The notes under the pieces are model-generated. The model was not told the DNA's origin. It worked only from the letters and a program-made list of their open reading frames with translations, and searched no databases. Shown here one piece after another: positions 9,239 to 17,716 of a DNA stretch of 56,521 nucleotides. The stretch lies in the NCBI GenBank assembly GCA_002709695.1, contig PAQF01000032.1:1-56521 (forward strand), written 5' to 3'. Position 1 is the first letter of the stretch. Each line of letters starts with the position of its first letter. This DNA is from Candidatus Poribacteria bacterium. Lineage in GTDB: Bacteria; Poribacteria; WGA-4E; UBA9662. Both the position numbers and the translations under genes were made by a program.

Positions 9239-9640
9239 TCAAGGATATTCGCCCTCAATCAGATTCGGGGATCCAATCGAAGCATGAATCTGGACAAACT
9301 TCCACGTACCCGCTTCTTTTTCCAATACACCAGTCATTCGAACTATCAGTTTTTCTTCTACACCTTGCCACCTAAGATCCCAAATTTGGCGCGTGTAGAA
9401 CCAAGCAACGAGATCACGTTCTTGTATGTCAAGATGACTAAATTCGATGGTAAAATCTTCTGTACTAGCTACATGATGACGATAGTAGCCTAGTGCGTTC
9501 TCCCCCCCTTCGATAAATTCGTTTTCATCAGTTCCTATTTTGGTGAAGTGTGAGGCCTGCGATATAAGATCAATTAATTGCTGAGTATTTCCAGCAGTGA
9601 GCGCATCAAAATAAGCATGTACGGTTTCCCTAGCGTTCAA
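9239..9640 (-). CDS. SnoaL / NTF2-like small protein
   Basis: About 133 residues with the cone-shaped NTF2-like fold pattern. An N-terminal helix (ARETVHAYFDALTAGNTQQL) is followed by a second helix, then a curled beta sheet with aromatic strands (VAWFYTRQIWDLRW, EKLIVRMTGVLEKE, TWKFVQIHAS). SnoaL-like domains bind small hydrophobic ligands or act as polyketide cyclases, isomerases or simply ligand-binding proteins, so function is open. I prefer the TTG at 9640 because GAGGTG (minus strand, 9656-9651) lies 10 bases upstream; a TTG six codons earlier would place this site inside the gene. It is co-directional with the ThDP enzyme gene upstream, with a 91-base gap. Confidence 0.7.
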   Translation of the reverse strand: MNARETVHAYFDALTAGNTQQLIDLISQASHFTKIGTDENEFIEGGENALGYYRHHVASTEDFTIEFSHLDIQERDLVAWFYTRQIWDLRWQGVEEKLIVRMTGVLEKEAGTWKFVQIHASIGSPNLIEGEYP

Positions 9641-9731
9641 ACTATATTTACACCTCAATCACTATTAATTTTGGATCGTTAAAATTCGCCACACCAATAC
9701 CTCTCTTAATACTCGAAACAAACATCAGGCT

Positions 9732-11354
9732 TTACGGACGCGATCGACGCGATTCCATATTGGAATGGACATCGATGAGAACTGTCTTTCCCTCAGTGTT
9801 CAATTGCTGTGCCCGCCGAAGCGCAGGAACCATTTCACCCGGCTGTCTCACAACAATACCTACTGCCCCCAGACCTTCGGCAACTTTGGCATAGTCTCCT
9901 GTCATTTTGGTCATCCCATACCGATCACGTGCTGTTAGCATACCACCTGGGTAAGTCGCCATCCCTCCATTGTTCAAAACAATAGTGGTAATAGGAGCCT
10001 TCTCCCTCACGGCTGTTTCAATATCCAACCCAGACATGCCAAAAGCACCATCGCCCATAAAGTTAAGACAGAACTTATCAGGATTAGCCAACTTAGCACC
10101 AATCATAAGTGGAATTCCAAAACCGAGATGAGTAGTTTTACCCCACCCAATATAACTGTTCGGAACTGTAGCAGGATAAAAGGGTAAGATGGAGTCCCTT
10201 GGCCCTCCAGCATCATGCGTCACAATACTATTTTCCAAATCGAGGGTTTTCACAATATCCCCAATTACCCGGTAAGTATTGAGCGGAATTTCGTCAGAAT
10301 TCAGCAATGGCGTCCAATCTTCCATCCAAGCCTCTTTGATGACCGAAATTTCTCGAGCTATATCGGATAAAATCAGGCTTTTGGATTTTGCAAATTCAAT
10401 CATAGCCTGCAATGTTAACAGAGCATCCCCCGGCAAACCTATCTCAACAGGATAATCCTTGTTAATGTCTTCCGGACTCTCGGTGTTGTGAATAATAATC
10501 TTTCCATCTGGGATGGGTTGACCATAGGGAGTTTTTGTCAAGCTAGATCCTACAGCAAAAAGAACATCCGAATCCTGTATCCACCTACGTGCGGGAAGTG
10601 TCGTCGCACCACTACCCGCTCCCAAAGAAAGGGGATGGCGTTCGTCAAATGCTGACTTCCCAGGCATCGTACAATAAACAGGAATCCCCATCAGCTCAGC
10701 TAGCACTTGAAGCGCCTGACTAGCACCAGAGAGCAACACCCCCATACCTGCCCAAATGACAGGTTTTTCCGCCTTTAGAAGCAATTCAACAGCAACGTTA
10801 ACATCATCTGGGTCAGGAATCTGGCGTGCCCGTTTTGGCGACTTGTAGTCAATAGTCTCTTCCAATAACACCTGATCTCCCACGTCAGCAGGAATTTCTA
10901 CAATCACCGGCCCAGGCCGTCCATTTCGAAGATGATGGAAGGCCCGCCTTAAAACACTGGAAACTTGGCTAGGATGGGTAATGACCTCTCCAAAAGTCGA
11001 AACGGTTTGAAATGTACGAACTGCGGAAAAATTGGGTCGAATCGCATATTCACTCAATTGAGGGCCTGCTGGCAAGTAAAGAATGGGAACGTTATCACTA
11101 AAGGCTTGGGCAATACCACCCATAGAGTTTTCTGCTCCTGGTCCACTCTGTGTAATAACCACACCAAATTTATTACGGTGATTTACACGACTAAACCCAT
11201 CGGCAGCCATAACTGCGCCACGTTCATGCCGAAACATTATCGGACGAATGTTCTCTTTGGCAACCTCTTCTATTAGTGGATTAGATGGGAAGCAAGACAC
11301 CCATTCAACACCCTCACTTCGCAAAATTTTCGCTACTACCTGCACCGTATTCAT
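9732..11354 (-). CDS. Thiamine-diphosphate enzyme, acetolactate-synthase-like
   Basis: A 540-residue ThDP-dependent enzyme with the usual three domains. The N-terminal PYR domain contains the cofactor-activating glutamate in RHERGAV (E44). A central Rossmann-like domain (about 185-325) follows. The C-terminal PP domain has the GDGAFGM...NNGG motif (GDG 434-436, NN 461-462) that binds Mg and diphosphate. Relatives include acetolactate synthase, benzoylformate decarboxylase, oxalyl-CoA decarboxylase and glyoxylate carboligase; the sequence does not separate these. No small regulatory subunit gene is adjacent, so biosynthetic IlvB is unlikely. GGGGAG (11368-11363) is eight bases before this ATG, supporting it over a TTG one codon earlier. 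The next gene upstream encodes a BASS-type transporter. Confidence 0.85.
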   Translation of the reverse strand: MNTVQVVAKILRSEGVEWVSCFPSNPLIEEVAKENIRPIMFRHERGAVMAADGFSRVNHRNKFGVVITQSGPGAENSMGGIAQAFSDNVPILYLPAGPQLSEYAIRPNFSAVRTFQTVSTFGEVITHPSQVSSVLRRAFHHLRNGRPGPVIVEIPADVGDQVLLEETIDYKSPKRARQIPDPDDVNVAVELLLKAEKPVIWAGMGVLLSGASQALQVLAELMGIPVYCTMPGKSAFDERHPLSLGAGSGATTLPARRWIQDSDVLFAVGSSLTKTPYGQPIPDGKIIIHNTESPEDINKDYPVEIGLPGDALLTLQAMIEFAKSKSLILSDIAREISVIKEAWMEDWTPLLNSDEIPLNTYRVIGDIVKTLDLENSIVTHDAGGPRDSILPFYPATVPNSYIGWGKTTHLGFGIPLMIGAKLANPDKFCLNFMGDGAFGMSGLDIETAVREKAPITTIVLNNGGMATYPGGMLTARDRYGMTKMTGDYAKVAEGLGAVGIVVRQPGEMVPALRRAQQLNTEGKTVLIDVHSNMESRRSRP

Positions 11355-11559
11355 CAATGAAACTCCCCAAATTCTCTAACAGACCTACATGATTTAAATA
11401 TGAATCAAACAAAGCCTACCGAACCATAACACAACCCCAAAAAGAAATCGATTTCCTCTTCAGAAACAAAACTAACACCCATAACAACATTAACTGCCTG
11501 AATATGGAGTCTCCTTCCTTAAAGATGACCGTAAGCTAGACATCCCAAACGAGCCCTCC

Positions 11560-12564
11560 TCAACGCTCAACTGTAACATCATCATTTCTCAGTCCAAAAC
11601 GAAACATCATAAACCCTCCTGTCACAAACATCAACAAACTATAAATTGCGGGCGTAACAGACATTTGAGCATTGTTCAAAATACTTGTGGCGATTACGAT
11701 CGCCAGCGTTCCATTTTGGATTCCTGATTCAATTGCGATCGTGATCGACTGTGATAAATCCAGTTTCACCACCCGAGAAGTAAGAAATCCCAATAACATT
11801 GTTGTAATGTTCAAAGCTAACGCAACAATTCCAACTTGCTTGAACATCTTAGGTAGATCATCTTTCTCCGACAAAATCGCCGCCATTAGAACCAGTATAA
11901 AGAAAATTACCGAAAGAATTTTCACTGGCTTTCCCATCCTATTTGCGAAACTTTCTGACAAAGATCGCGTCGACATTCCCACCAGCACGGGAATAATTGT
12001 GATGACAAAAATTTGAAGGATCGTTTTTGCAATCGGCAAAGAAATCCTCTCCTCTTCGGCCATGAAATACTCTAGTGAAAATCTCAAAACAAACGGGATG
12101 GTAATCGCTGTAATAACACCACTGATTGCTGTCAAAGTTATCGAGAGAGCAGTATCTCCCTTGGAAACGTGGCTAATCAAATTTGAAGTTACGCCTCCCG
12201 GACAAATTGCCAAAATCATCAACCCTACCGCCAATTCAGGGCTCAACGGAAAAATCTTCGCATAACCAAAAGCGACGATCGGTAATAAGACTAATTGATT
12301 CAGCAGTCCAAGCACCGTTGCTTTTGGATAAACCATAACCCTTTTGAAATCATCGGTTGTCAAACTTAATCCCATCCCAAACATAATTACGGCCAATGCA
12401 ATTGGTAGAAAAACCTTAGTCACAATACTTTCTTCCACTGCAACCTGTTGATTTCCAGCTCGAGTCGAGTTAATGGCGTCCTGATCTTCTACAAGACCAA
12501 TCACACAAAATCCAACCGTAAAAATCACAACCAGTAAAAACAAACTAAATGATCTATGCTTCAT
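11560..12564 (-). CDS. Bile acid:sodium symporter (BASS) family transporter
   Basis: A 334-residue inner-membrane protein with about ten hydrophobic segments. Between segments it shows the family's conserved region (LMILAICPGGVTSNLISHVSKGD), where polar residues in the membrane bind Na+ and substrate, and later ESGIQNGTLAIVIA, which matches the second cross-over motif (E-x-x-x-Q-N-x). BASS proteins import organic anions such as bile acids, pyruvate or other 2-oxo acids. An N-terminal extension (about residues 1-45) holds an extra hydrophobic segment and a short polar loop. AAGGAT lies six bases before the ATG. The gene stands upstream of, and co-directional with, the ThDP enzyme, with a gap of about 200 bases; an organic-acid substrate shared by both is an inference. 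Confidence 0.88.
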   Translation of the reverse strand: MKHRSFSLFLLVVIFTVGFCVIGLVEDQDAINSTRAGNQQVAVEESIVTKVFLPIALAVIMFGMGLSLTTDDFKRVMVYPKATVLGLLNQLVLLPIVAFGYAKIFPLSPELAVGLMILAICPGGVTSNLISHVSKGDTALSITLTAISGVITAITIPFVLRFSLEYFMAEEERISLPIAKTILQIFVITIIPVLVGMSTRSLSESFANRMGKPVKILSVIFFILVLMAAILSEKDDLPKMFKQVGIVALALNITTMLLGFLTSRVVKLDLSQSITIAIESGIQNGTLAIVIATSILNNAQMSVTPAIYSLLMFVTGGFMMFRFGLRNDDVTVER

Positions 12565-12639
12565 TTTTTATCCTTATCGTGATGGAGACGGCGGCACAAC
12601 TCCATTATCGAGGAAGTGTGGTGGAAGGATACCCCCAAA

Positions 12640-13128
12640 TTAAAATTGAACGGAGGTCGAAATGCCTCCTCTCTCCAACCAAATATACATCAGACTAACA
12701 CCATAGTGATCGGCAAAATAATTCAACATCAAATGAGATCGATCGCCGTCATACATCGGACGAACCGAAAGATATTGACCAAAATTAACCGTAATACCAA
12801 ACGGAATATTCACGTTTAGTTTGCCCAACTCCCTGTTCCATTCAGAATAATTGAGTGTGGCATAGACTGAAACCGGCAACGTAGGCAAACCTTTGCTAAC
12901 GGTAAGAAAGTAGGCTTGCTTGCCTGGAGGTGAACCAATGCGGTCAGAGCTAGTACCTAAAAACAAGGCAGGTCTCCATACACTTTCGCCTTCAGTCATC
13001 AAAAACAAGCTTAAAAGCGGACTAACTTCCTTGACAACAGGATTATATTCTACACCAAACTGTAATTTCTGATGGATCCGGCAATTTAAGGTGAAACGCC
13101 AGCGAGGCCGCTCCTTTTCCGTATCCAC
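12640..13128 (-). CDS. C-terminal part of an outer-membrane beta-barrel protein
   Basis: The 162 residues form alternating amphipathic strands (RWRFTLNCRIHQKLQFGVEY, PVSVYATLNYSEW, HYGVSLMYIWLERG) and end in STSVQF, with a terminal Phe as required by the BAM insertion signal. This indicates the last strands of an outer-membrane barrel. The open frame continues upstream without a plausible start to 13194 and is cut by a TGA at 13197-13195. There is no signal peptide, so the N-terminal part of the gene is missing; the GTG at 13128 is only the first possible start. A perfect hairpin lies inside the upstream open part. Probably a truncated gene rather than a functional protein. Confidence 0.5.
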   Translation of the reverse strand: MDTEKERPRWRFTLNCRIHQKLQFGVEYNPVVKEVSPLLSLFLMTEGESVWRPALFLGTSSDRIGSPPGKQAYFLTVSKGLPTLPVSVYATLNYSEWNRELGKLNVNIPFGITVNFGQYLSVRPMYDGDRSHLMLNYFADHYGVSLMYIWLERGGISTSVQF

Positions 13129-13162
13129 AAAACGCCCAGAAACCGACCACTTGTTATTTATA

Positions 13163-13179
13163 CCACTTCCCCGAAGTGG
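13163..13179. repeat. Perfect 7-bp hairpin at the broken 5' end of the barrel gene
   Basis: CCACTTC (13163-13169) and GAAGTGG (13173-13179) flank a CCC loop. The adjoining 13180-13250 region is more GC-rich than the sequence on either side. No T-run follows, so it is not a typical terminator; a REP-like or small mobile element is possible. I saw no second copy in this window. Confidence 0.35.
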
Positions 13180-13197
13180 CGCACCCTCACCAGGTCA

Positions 13198-13766
13198 GGC
13201 ACTTCAAGTCGGCGCGGTTGAAGCAGTTGTAGTCAGAGACGAAAAAGGATTTGACTGTTGGGCGAACGTACAAAAAGTAACTGACAATAAAAAACAAAGT
13301 ATCATATAGTAAGAATTAGACATTACTGTTATCCTATGATAAGTTCGATATATGTTGTTGGGCTTTAAAAACGGAACGAAATCGCTCTTTAACTTTGCTG
13401 GGGCTTAACTAAAACTCCACGTATGCATCTTTTCAAGCTTACTTCCACAAACGCAATTATAGCATCTTCATATAAAAAATCTGTTCTTTATTTCAACTAA
13501 ATTCTAATTGAAAACTATATCGAACTATTGGAAGTAAACGATCGAAAGAATGATAAAAAAACAAGAGCTTTTGATATATAGCAAAATAATATGATTTTTG
13601 ACAGTAGAGTGTCATCAGAGTTGGCTTTAAAACCTATTTGGACGATTAATTTCGCGATTAAAACGATTACCAGATCTTGATACCGGAGCAACCATTTTTT
13701 TATCTGAACTTAAGTCCAATTTTACAATTACATTTTTAGAACAACTTAAATTTCAAAAAGATTATA
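13198..13766. other. Non-coding, AT-rich gap
   Basis: About 570 bases with no supported gene. The first 70 bases are GC-richer and continue the element around the 13163 hairpin. The remainder is AT-rich, with T- and A-runs before the DUF58 gene. I found no convincing promoter with both boxes. Confidence 0.5.
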
Positions 13767-14645
13767 ATGAATACCAAAGACATTATAAAAAAAATACGGA
13801 GGATTGAAATATCAACAAACCGTTTAGTAACTAACATCTTTGCAGGTGAATACGAAAGTGCATTTAAAGGCAGAGGGATGGAATTCGATGAAGTTCGCGA
13901 ATATCAACATGGTGACGAAGTACGAACCATAGATTGGAACGTAACAGCTAAGATGGGACACCCATTTGTCAAGAAATTCGTTGAAGAACGAGAACTCACC
14001 ATGATGCTACTAGTCGATGTTAGCGGCTCAACCAAATTTGGCACATACCAGCAGAAAAAGTCTGACATTATCGCTGAAATCTCAGCACTTCTGGCATTTT
14101 CTGCTGTTAAAAACAATGATAAAGTTGGCTTAATCTGTTTCACAGATCAGGTTGAAATGTTCATCCCACCTCGCAAGGGAAAAAAGCATGTTCTTCGGCT
14201 CATTCGTGATATTCTCTACTGCAAACCAAACAGAGTAACCACAGATTTAGGGGGAGCACTAAGTTTCCTCGAACGTATCCAAAAGCGCAAAAGTGTTGTT
14301 TTTCTTATTTCAGACTTCCGTGACAATGATTACGAGAAACCATTAAAACGGATAAACCCACGACATGACTTAGTTGCTATTTCAGTAGCGGACCGGCGTG
14401 AAACAGAATTCCCAGACGTAGGCCTAATCGAGCTTGAAGACACAGAAACAGGGGAAATAATTTTGTTCGACAGTTCCTCTACTAAGGCACGTCAATACTT
14501 CCAAGAAAAAAACCTCAGCGAAACAAAAAAACGACAAAAAATTTTTCTAAAAAACAAAATTGATAATATTGAAATTTATGCCGATCAACCATACACTCAG
14601 TCACTAATACATTTTTTTCAGCACCGGCAAAGGAAGGAAAGATAA
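13767..14645 (+). CDS. DUF58 domain protein (VWA-like)
   Basis: A 292-residue soluble protein of the DUF58 family. The signature G-x-x-F-D-E-V-R-E-Y-x-x-G-D-x-x-R-x-I-D-W-N is present at about residues 37-58. It is followed by a von Willebrand A-like fold with a MIDAS motif DVSGS (D84, S86, S88). Such proteins usually pair with MoxR AAA+ ATPases in metal insertion or complex assembly, but no MoxR gene is seen in this window, which is unusual. There are no membrane segments, so this is the short cytosolic form. The ATG at 13767 has only a weak AAAG site. Its stop lies one base before the next gene's TTG, so the two are probably co-transcribed. Confidence 0.88.
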   Translation: MNTKDIIKKIRRIEISTNRLVTNIFAGEYESAFKGRGMEFDEVREYQHGDEVRTIDWNVTAKMGHPFVKKFVEERELTMMLLVDVSGSTKFGTYQQKKSDIIAEISALLAFSAVKNNDKVGLICFTDQVEMFIPPRKGKKHVLRLIRDILYCKPNRVTTDLGGALSFLERIQKRKSVVFLISDFRDNDYEKPLKRINPRHDLVAISVADRRETEFPDVGLIELEDTETGEIILFDSSSTKARQYFQEKNLSETKKRQKIFLKNKIDNIEIYADQPYTQSLIHFFQHRQRKER

Positions 14646-14646
14646 A

Positions 14647-15381
14647 TTGATCCAAGCAATTACCTTCGACTTTTGGCAAACACTTTACGCAGATAATACG
14701 GAATTACTTAAAATACGAGAAGATCACAGAGCACATAAATGCAAAGATTTTCTGGCCCAATGCAATTATCAATTCACTTTGGAACAAATAAAGAAGGCCT
14801 ATCAAATAACACATGAAATGGTAACAGAAGCATGGCAAATCCATCGCGGGGTACCAATGGAAGAGTGTATCTCAAAGTTTTCTGAGATGTTAGAAATCAA
14901 TCTAACACCATCTCAAGCAAACCAAGTTAAATCACTCATCGGTAACTCAACCCTACTTCATTCCCCGCCTTTGGTACCTTTTATCAAAGACTTACTTCCT
15001 AAACTGAGTGATAAATATCAGCTAGGAATCATTTCTGACACTGGTATAACAGCCGGCACTTTTCTGCGCGAAATGCTGACAAACGATGGGATTTTGGACT
15101 ATTTTTCGGTACAAACATTTTCAGATGAAACAGGTTTTACCAAACCAGAAATAGTCCAATACCAAAAAACTCTCGAAAAAATGAAGATTAAACCATCGGC
15201 TGCTCTACATATTGGAGATCTCGTCCGTACCGATATCACAGGCGCAAAAAACGCGGGCATGTACGCTATTCGCTTTGCTGGCGTAACAACCGAACAGGAA
15301 AACGAAGATCTAGCAGATGCAATTCTCAGCGATTACCGACAATTGGAAAACACCATTGAAAAATTAATGCATTCTACATAA
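14647..15381 (+). CDS. HAD-superfamily hydrolase
   Basis: A 244-residue haloacid-dehalogenase-like hydrolase with a helical cap. Motif I is FDFWQTLY with the nucleophile D8; the usual second acid at +2 is Trp, a variant known in some HAD proteins. Motif II is ISDTG, motif III the Lys in FTKPEI, and motif IV HIGDLVRTDITGAKNAG with two acids. The cofactor would be Mg and the substrate a small phosphate ester, unknown here. The start is TTG at 14647, one base after the DUF58 stop, with AGGAAGGA eight bases upstream. Genes from 13767 to 17147 form a tight plus-strand group, but their functions do not form a known pathway. Confidence 0.85.
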   Translation: MIQAITFDFWQTLYADNTELLKIREDHRAHKCKDFLAQCNYQFTLEQIKKAYQITHEMVTEAWQIHRGVPMEECISKFSEMLEINLTPSQANQVKSLIGNSTLLHSPPLVPFIKDLLPKLSDKYQLGIISDTGITAGTFLREMLTNDGILDYFSVQTFSDETGFTKPEIVQYQKTLEKMKIKPSAALHIGDLVRTDITGAKNAGMYAIRFAGVTTEQENEDLADAILSDYRQLENTIEKLMHST

Positions 15382-15394
15382 AGAGAAGACCAAA

Positions 15395-16162
15395 ATGAGA
15401 ATCGGTACATATAATGTGCTAGGACTAACGGGATACCCAAAGGAAGAAGCAATAAAAACAATCGGTAGCCACCTCAGTCAAAATGCCCAAAATCACTTTA
15501 TTCAGGCTTTTCAAAAATTGGATTGTGATATCCTTGGATTACAAGAGGGCATCTCATCTCCACAGATCCAACACATTTCAATCAACATGGGCATGAATCT
15601 TGCCACTTTTCCTTCACCCATCGCATGGCCAGGACACTTGATTACCAAGTTTTCAATCCTAGAGTCACGAACGTTCAGCCACACAACAGTCAATGCGGCA
15701 GACTTACCGTTAAGCCGGTGCGCGGGTGGGGCTTTGTTAGCTCTCGATAACCATACACTGATGTGGGTGGTGGTTATTCATTTACATCCCACCCAAGAAA
15801 AACTACGTAATCTGGAAGCAGAAATCTTGCAGGATCACATCAAAAAAATGCTTGGCGATACCAATCAAGTCGTCATAATGGGCGATTTTAATTGTGAGGT
15901 AGATGAACAGATTCATACCGACCTAAAAAAACTAAAATTTACTAACGTCATGCAAGAAATTGGTGGAGGCTTGCAGTGGACAATGGATAGTGTTGGAATA
16001 AAAAAACACAAAATCGATCACATCTATGTCAGTCAAACGCTGACCTCTAGACTTGTTAAAGCACAAGTGGTTCGTGATGAAGGATTCCGACACAACGGGC
16101 CACAAGTTGAAGGATTATGGGTATACTCAGATCACTTACCGGTGATAGTAGAATTGGAATAA
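15395..16162 (+). CDS. Endonuclease/exonuclease/phosphatase (EEP) family hydrolase
   Basis: A 255-residue metal-dependent phosphodiesterase of the EEP superfamily. The expected motif order is visible: an N-terminal Asn in IGTYNVLG, the metal-binding Glu in LGLQEG (about residue 52), GDFN near 164-167, and SDHLP near the C terminus (about 246-250), with the catalytic His. There is no signal peptide, so it acts in the cytoplasm. EEP members hydrolyse DNA, inositol phosphates, sphingomyelin or nucleotides; the sequence does not decide. A purine-rich AGAGAAG precedes the ATG. It follows the HAD gene by 13 bases and precedes the dehydrogenase gene by 19, consistent with one transcript. Confidence 0.85.
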   Translation: MRIGTYNVLGLTGYPKEEAIKTIGSHLSQNAQNHFIQAFQKLDCDILGLQEGISSPQIQHISINMGMNLATFPSPIAWPGHLITKFSILESRTFSHTTVNAADLPLSRCAGGALLALDNHTLMWVVVIHLHPTQEKLRNLEAEILQDHIKKMLGDTNQVVIMGDFNCEVDEQIHTDLKKLKFTNVMQEIGGGLQWTMDSVGIKKHKIDHIYVSQTLTSRLVKAQVVRDEGFRHNGPQVEGLWVYSDHLPVIVELE

Positions 16163-16181
16163 ATCTACTAAGGAGAAATAA

Positions 16182-17147
16182 ATGTTAGAAAAGCACAGAG
16201 TTTTCATCACACGTCCAATACCAGAAGAAATTTTATCCAAATTAGAAGGAATTTGTGACGTCGAAATGTGGCATACCAGCGAAACCCCAGCCCCAACCAC
16301 AGAAAAAATTCCCGAACTCGATGGGTTGTTAACCTATGGTCACGAACCAATCACCGATGAAATGATGGCAAGCGCCCCCAATTTGAAAGTTATTTCTAAT
16401 ATGGGTGTCGGGTACGACCATATTGACACAGTAGCTGCCAAATCGCGAGGTATAAAGGTTGGAAACACGCCCGGTGTTCTAAGCGATACAACAGCTGATA
16501 TGACATTTGCACTATTATTAAGTATCGCTCGCAACGTTGTTCCTTCTAACAGATTCGTCAGATCAGAAAAATGGACATTCTATGATCCTAACATTTTTTG
16601 GGGTCAAGAGATACACCATGCAACAATAGGAATCGTCGGTATGGGCAGAATCGGTTACGCTGTTGCCAAACGCGCATTGGGTTTTGATATGAAAGTACTA
16701 TACTTCAAACGAAACCGTCGAGTGGACTGGGAAGAGTCACTGGGAATCGAATATGCAACGCTAGATCGGTTACTAGAATCGTCGGATTTCGTCACTCTTC
16801 ATCCACCTATGTCAACAGAAACACACCACCTAATTGGTAGAAAAGAACTGAAGATGATGAAACCAAATGCTATATTAGTGAATATCGCTCGGGGAGGTGT
16901 GGTTGACCACGACGCACTATACGATGCACTGGTTAATGGTGAAATTGCCGGTGCGGCTCTCGACGTAACAGAACCGGAACCAATCAACACAAACCATCCT
17001 CTTTTGTCATTAGACAATATTCTCATTTGTCCTCATCTTGGAAGTGCAACGGTCCAAACTCGAATGAAGATGGCGCAGATGGCGCACGATAACCTGATTT
17101 CCGGTTTAAATGGGGACCCCCTCCCCTATTCTGTCTTTGAGCCATAA
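16182..17147 (+). CDS. D-2-hydroxyacid dehydrogenase (glyoxylate/hydroxypyruvate reductase-like)
   Basis: A 321-residue NAD(P)-dependent dehydrogenase of normal length. The nucleotide-binding GMGRIG is at residues 153-158. The catalytic triad of the family appears as R237 (NIARGG), a Glu in DVTEPEP (264-266) and H285 (CPHLGS). It would interconvert a 2-oxo acid and its D-2-hydroxy acid, most likely glyoxylate or hydroxypyruvate with glycolate or D-glycerate, judging from overall similarity; phosphoglycerate is less likely because no ACT domain follows. AAGGAG at 16170-16175 supports the ATG. Its stop is only five bases from the end of the convergent HEAT-repeat gene, leaving no room for a terminator. 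Confidence 0.9.
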   Translation: MLEKHRVFITRPIPEEILSKLEGICDVEMWHTSETPAPTTEKIPELDGLLTYGHEPITDEMMASAPNLKVISNMGVGYDHIDTVAAKSRGIKVGNTPGVLSDTTADMTFALLLSIARNVVPSNRFVRSEKWTFYDPNIFWGQEIHHATIGIVGMGRIGYAVAKRALGFDMKVLYFKRNRRVDWEESLGIEYATLDRLLESSDFVTLHPPMSTETHHLIGRKELKMMKPNAILVNIARGGVVDHDALYDALVNGEIAGAALDVTEPEPINTNHPLLSLDNILICPHLGSATVQTRMKMAQMAHDNLISGLNGDPLPYSVFEP

Positions 17148-17152
17148 TTAAT

Positions 17153-17608
17153 TTACCTTAATGCCATTTCTGCATTCTTTCGAACCGTCTGATTGGAATC
17201 TTCCAATGCATTTTTCAAAGCTAGCTTAGCTTCCACAGAACTAATACCAACTTTTCCGAGCCCTATCACAGCTCGAGATCTTACAAACCACTCTGAATCC
17301 TGCGACGCAGCAATCAAACCTTGAATTACATCTTGATTTGATACACCAACCTGTTCAATGGCATATACTACCCAGACCCGGACAGATCCCACTGGATCTG
17401 ACAAAGATTTCAGCAGTGCTGCTAACGCGCTTTGATGGCCAATTTCCCCTAGCGCTCTGGCAACACTAGACCTAACTTCCTGATAATCATCCCCTAATAA
17501 TTCAATAAGATAAGGGATTGCACTAACATCTCCAATATGACCAAGTTCTTCAGCCGCATAACAACGCCCCCCTGGATTCTCATCCTTCAATTTTTCGACC
17601 AATATCAT
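17153..17608 (-). CDS. HEAT-repeat protein
   Basis: A 151-residue protein made almost wholly of HEAT/PBS-lyase-type helical repeats of about 30 residues: RCYAAEELGHIGD, EVRSSVARALGEIG, SVRVWVVYAIEQVG, FVRSRAVIGLGKVG and TVRKNAEMALR mark five units. Such solenoids mediate protein-protein contacts or act as phycocyanobilin-lyase-like proteins; here a scaffold role is the likeliest. It lacks a signal peptide or membrane segment. The ATG at 17608 has no clear Shine-Dalgarno. It reads divergently from the next gene at 17717 and convergently with the dehydrogenase. Confidence 0.8.
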   Translation of the reverse strand: MILVEKLKDENPGGRCYAAEELGHIGDVSAIPYLIELLGDDYQEVRSSVARALGEIGHQSALAALLKSLSDPVGSVRVWVVYAIEQVGVSNQDVIQGLIAASQDSEWFVRSRAVIGLGKVGISSVEAKLALKNALEDSNQTVRKNAEMALR

Positions 17609-17649
17609 AAAGCGTCCGTTAATTTATCAAAAGAGAAACCCTTTTTTTC

Positions 17650-17678
17650 TTGCTCTCAAAATCTATCGCACGTATAAT
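17650..17678 (+). promoter_or_regulatory. Candidate sigma-70-like promoter for the 17717-19925 group
   Basis: A perfect TATAAT (17673-17678) lies 17 bases after TTGCTC (17650-17655), which matches the first three -35 bases. It sits 38 bases before the ATG at 17717, in a divergent intergenic region. Similar TTGC...TATAAT spacing occurs at 38476-38504. Confidence 0.5.
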
Positions 17679-17716
17679 ATCAGTGATTCGGACATAAATG
17701 TAAGGGTATATTCCAC

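Noticed and set aside
13091-13309. Plus-strand frame of 72 residues
   Set aside because: Mostly the complement of the barrel remnant and hairpin region; no ribosome binding site or domain.
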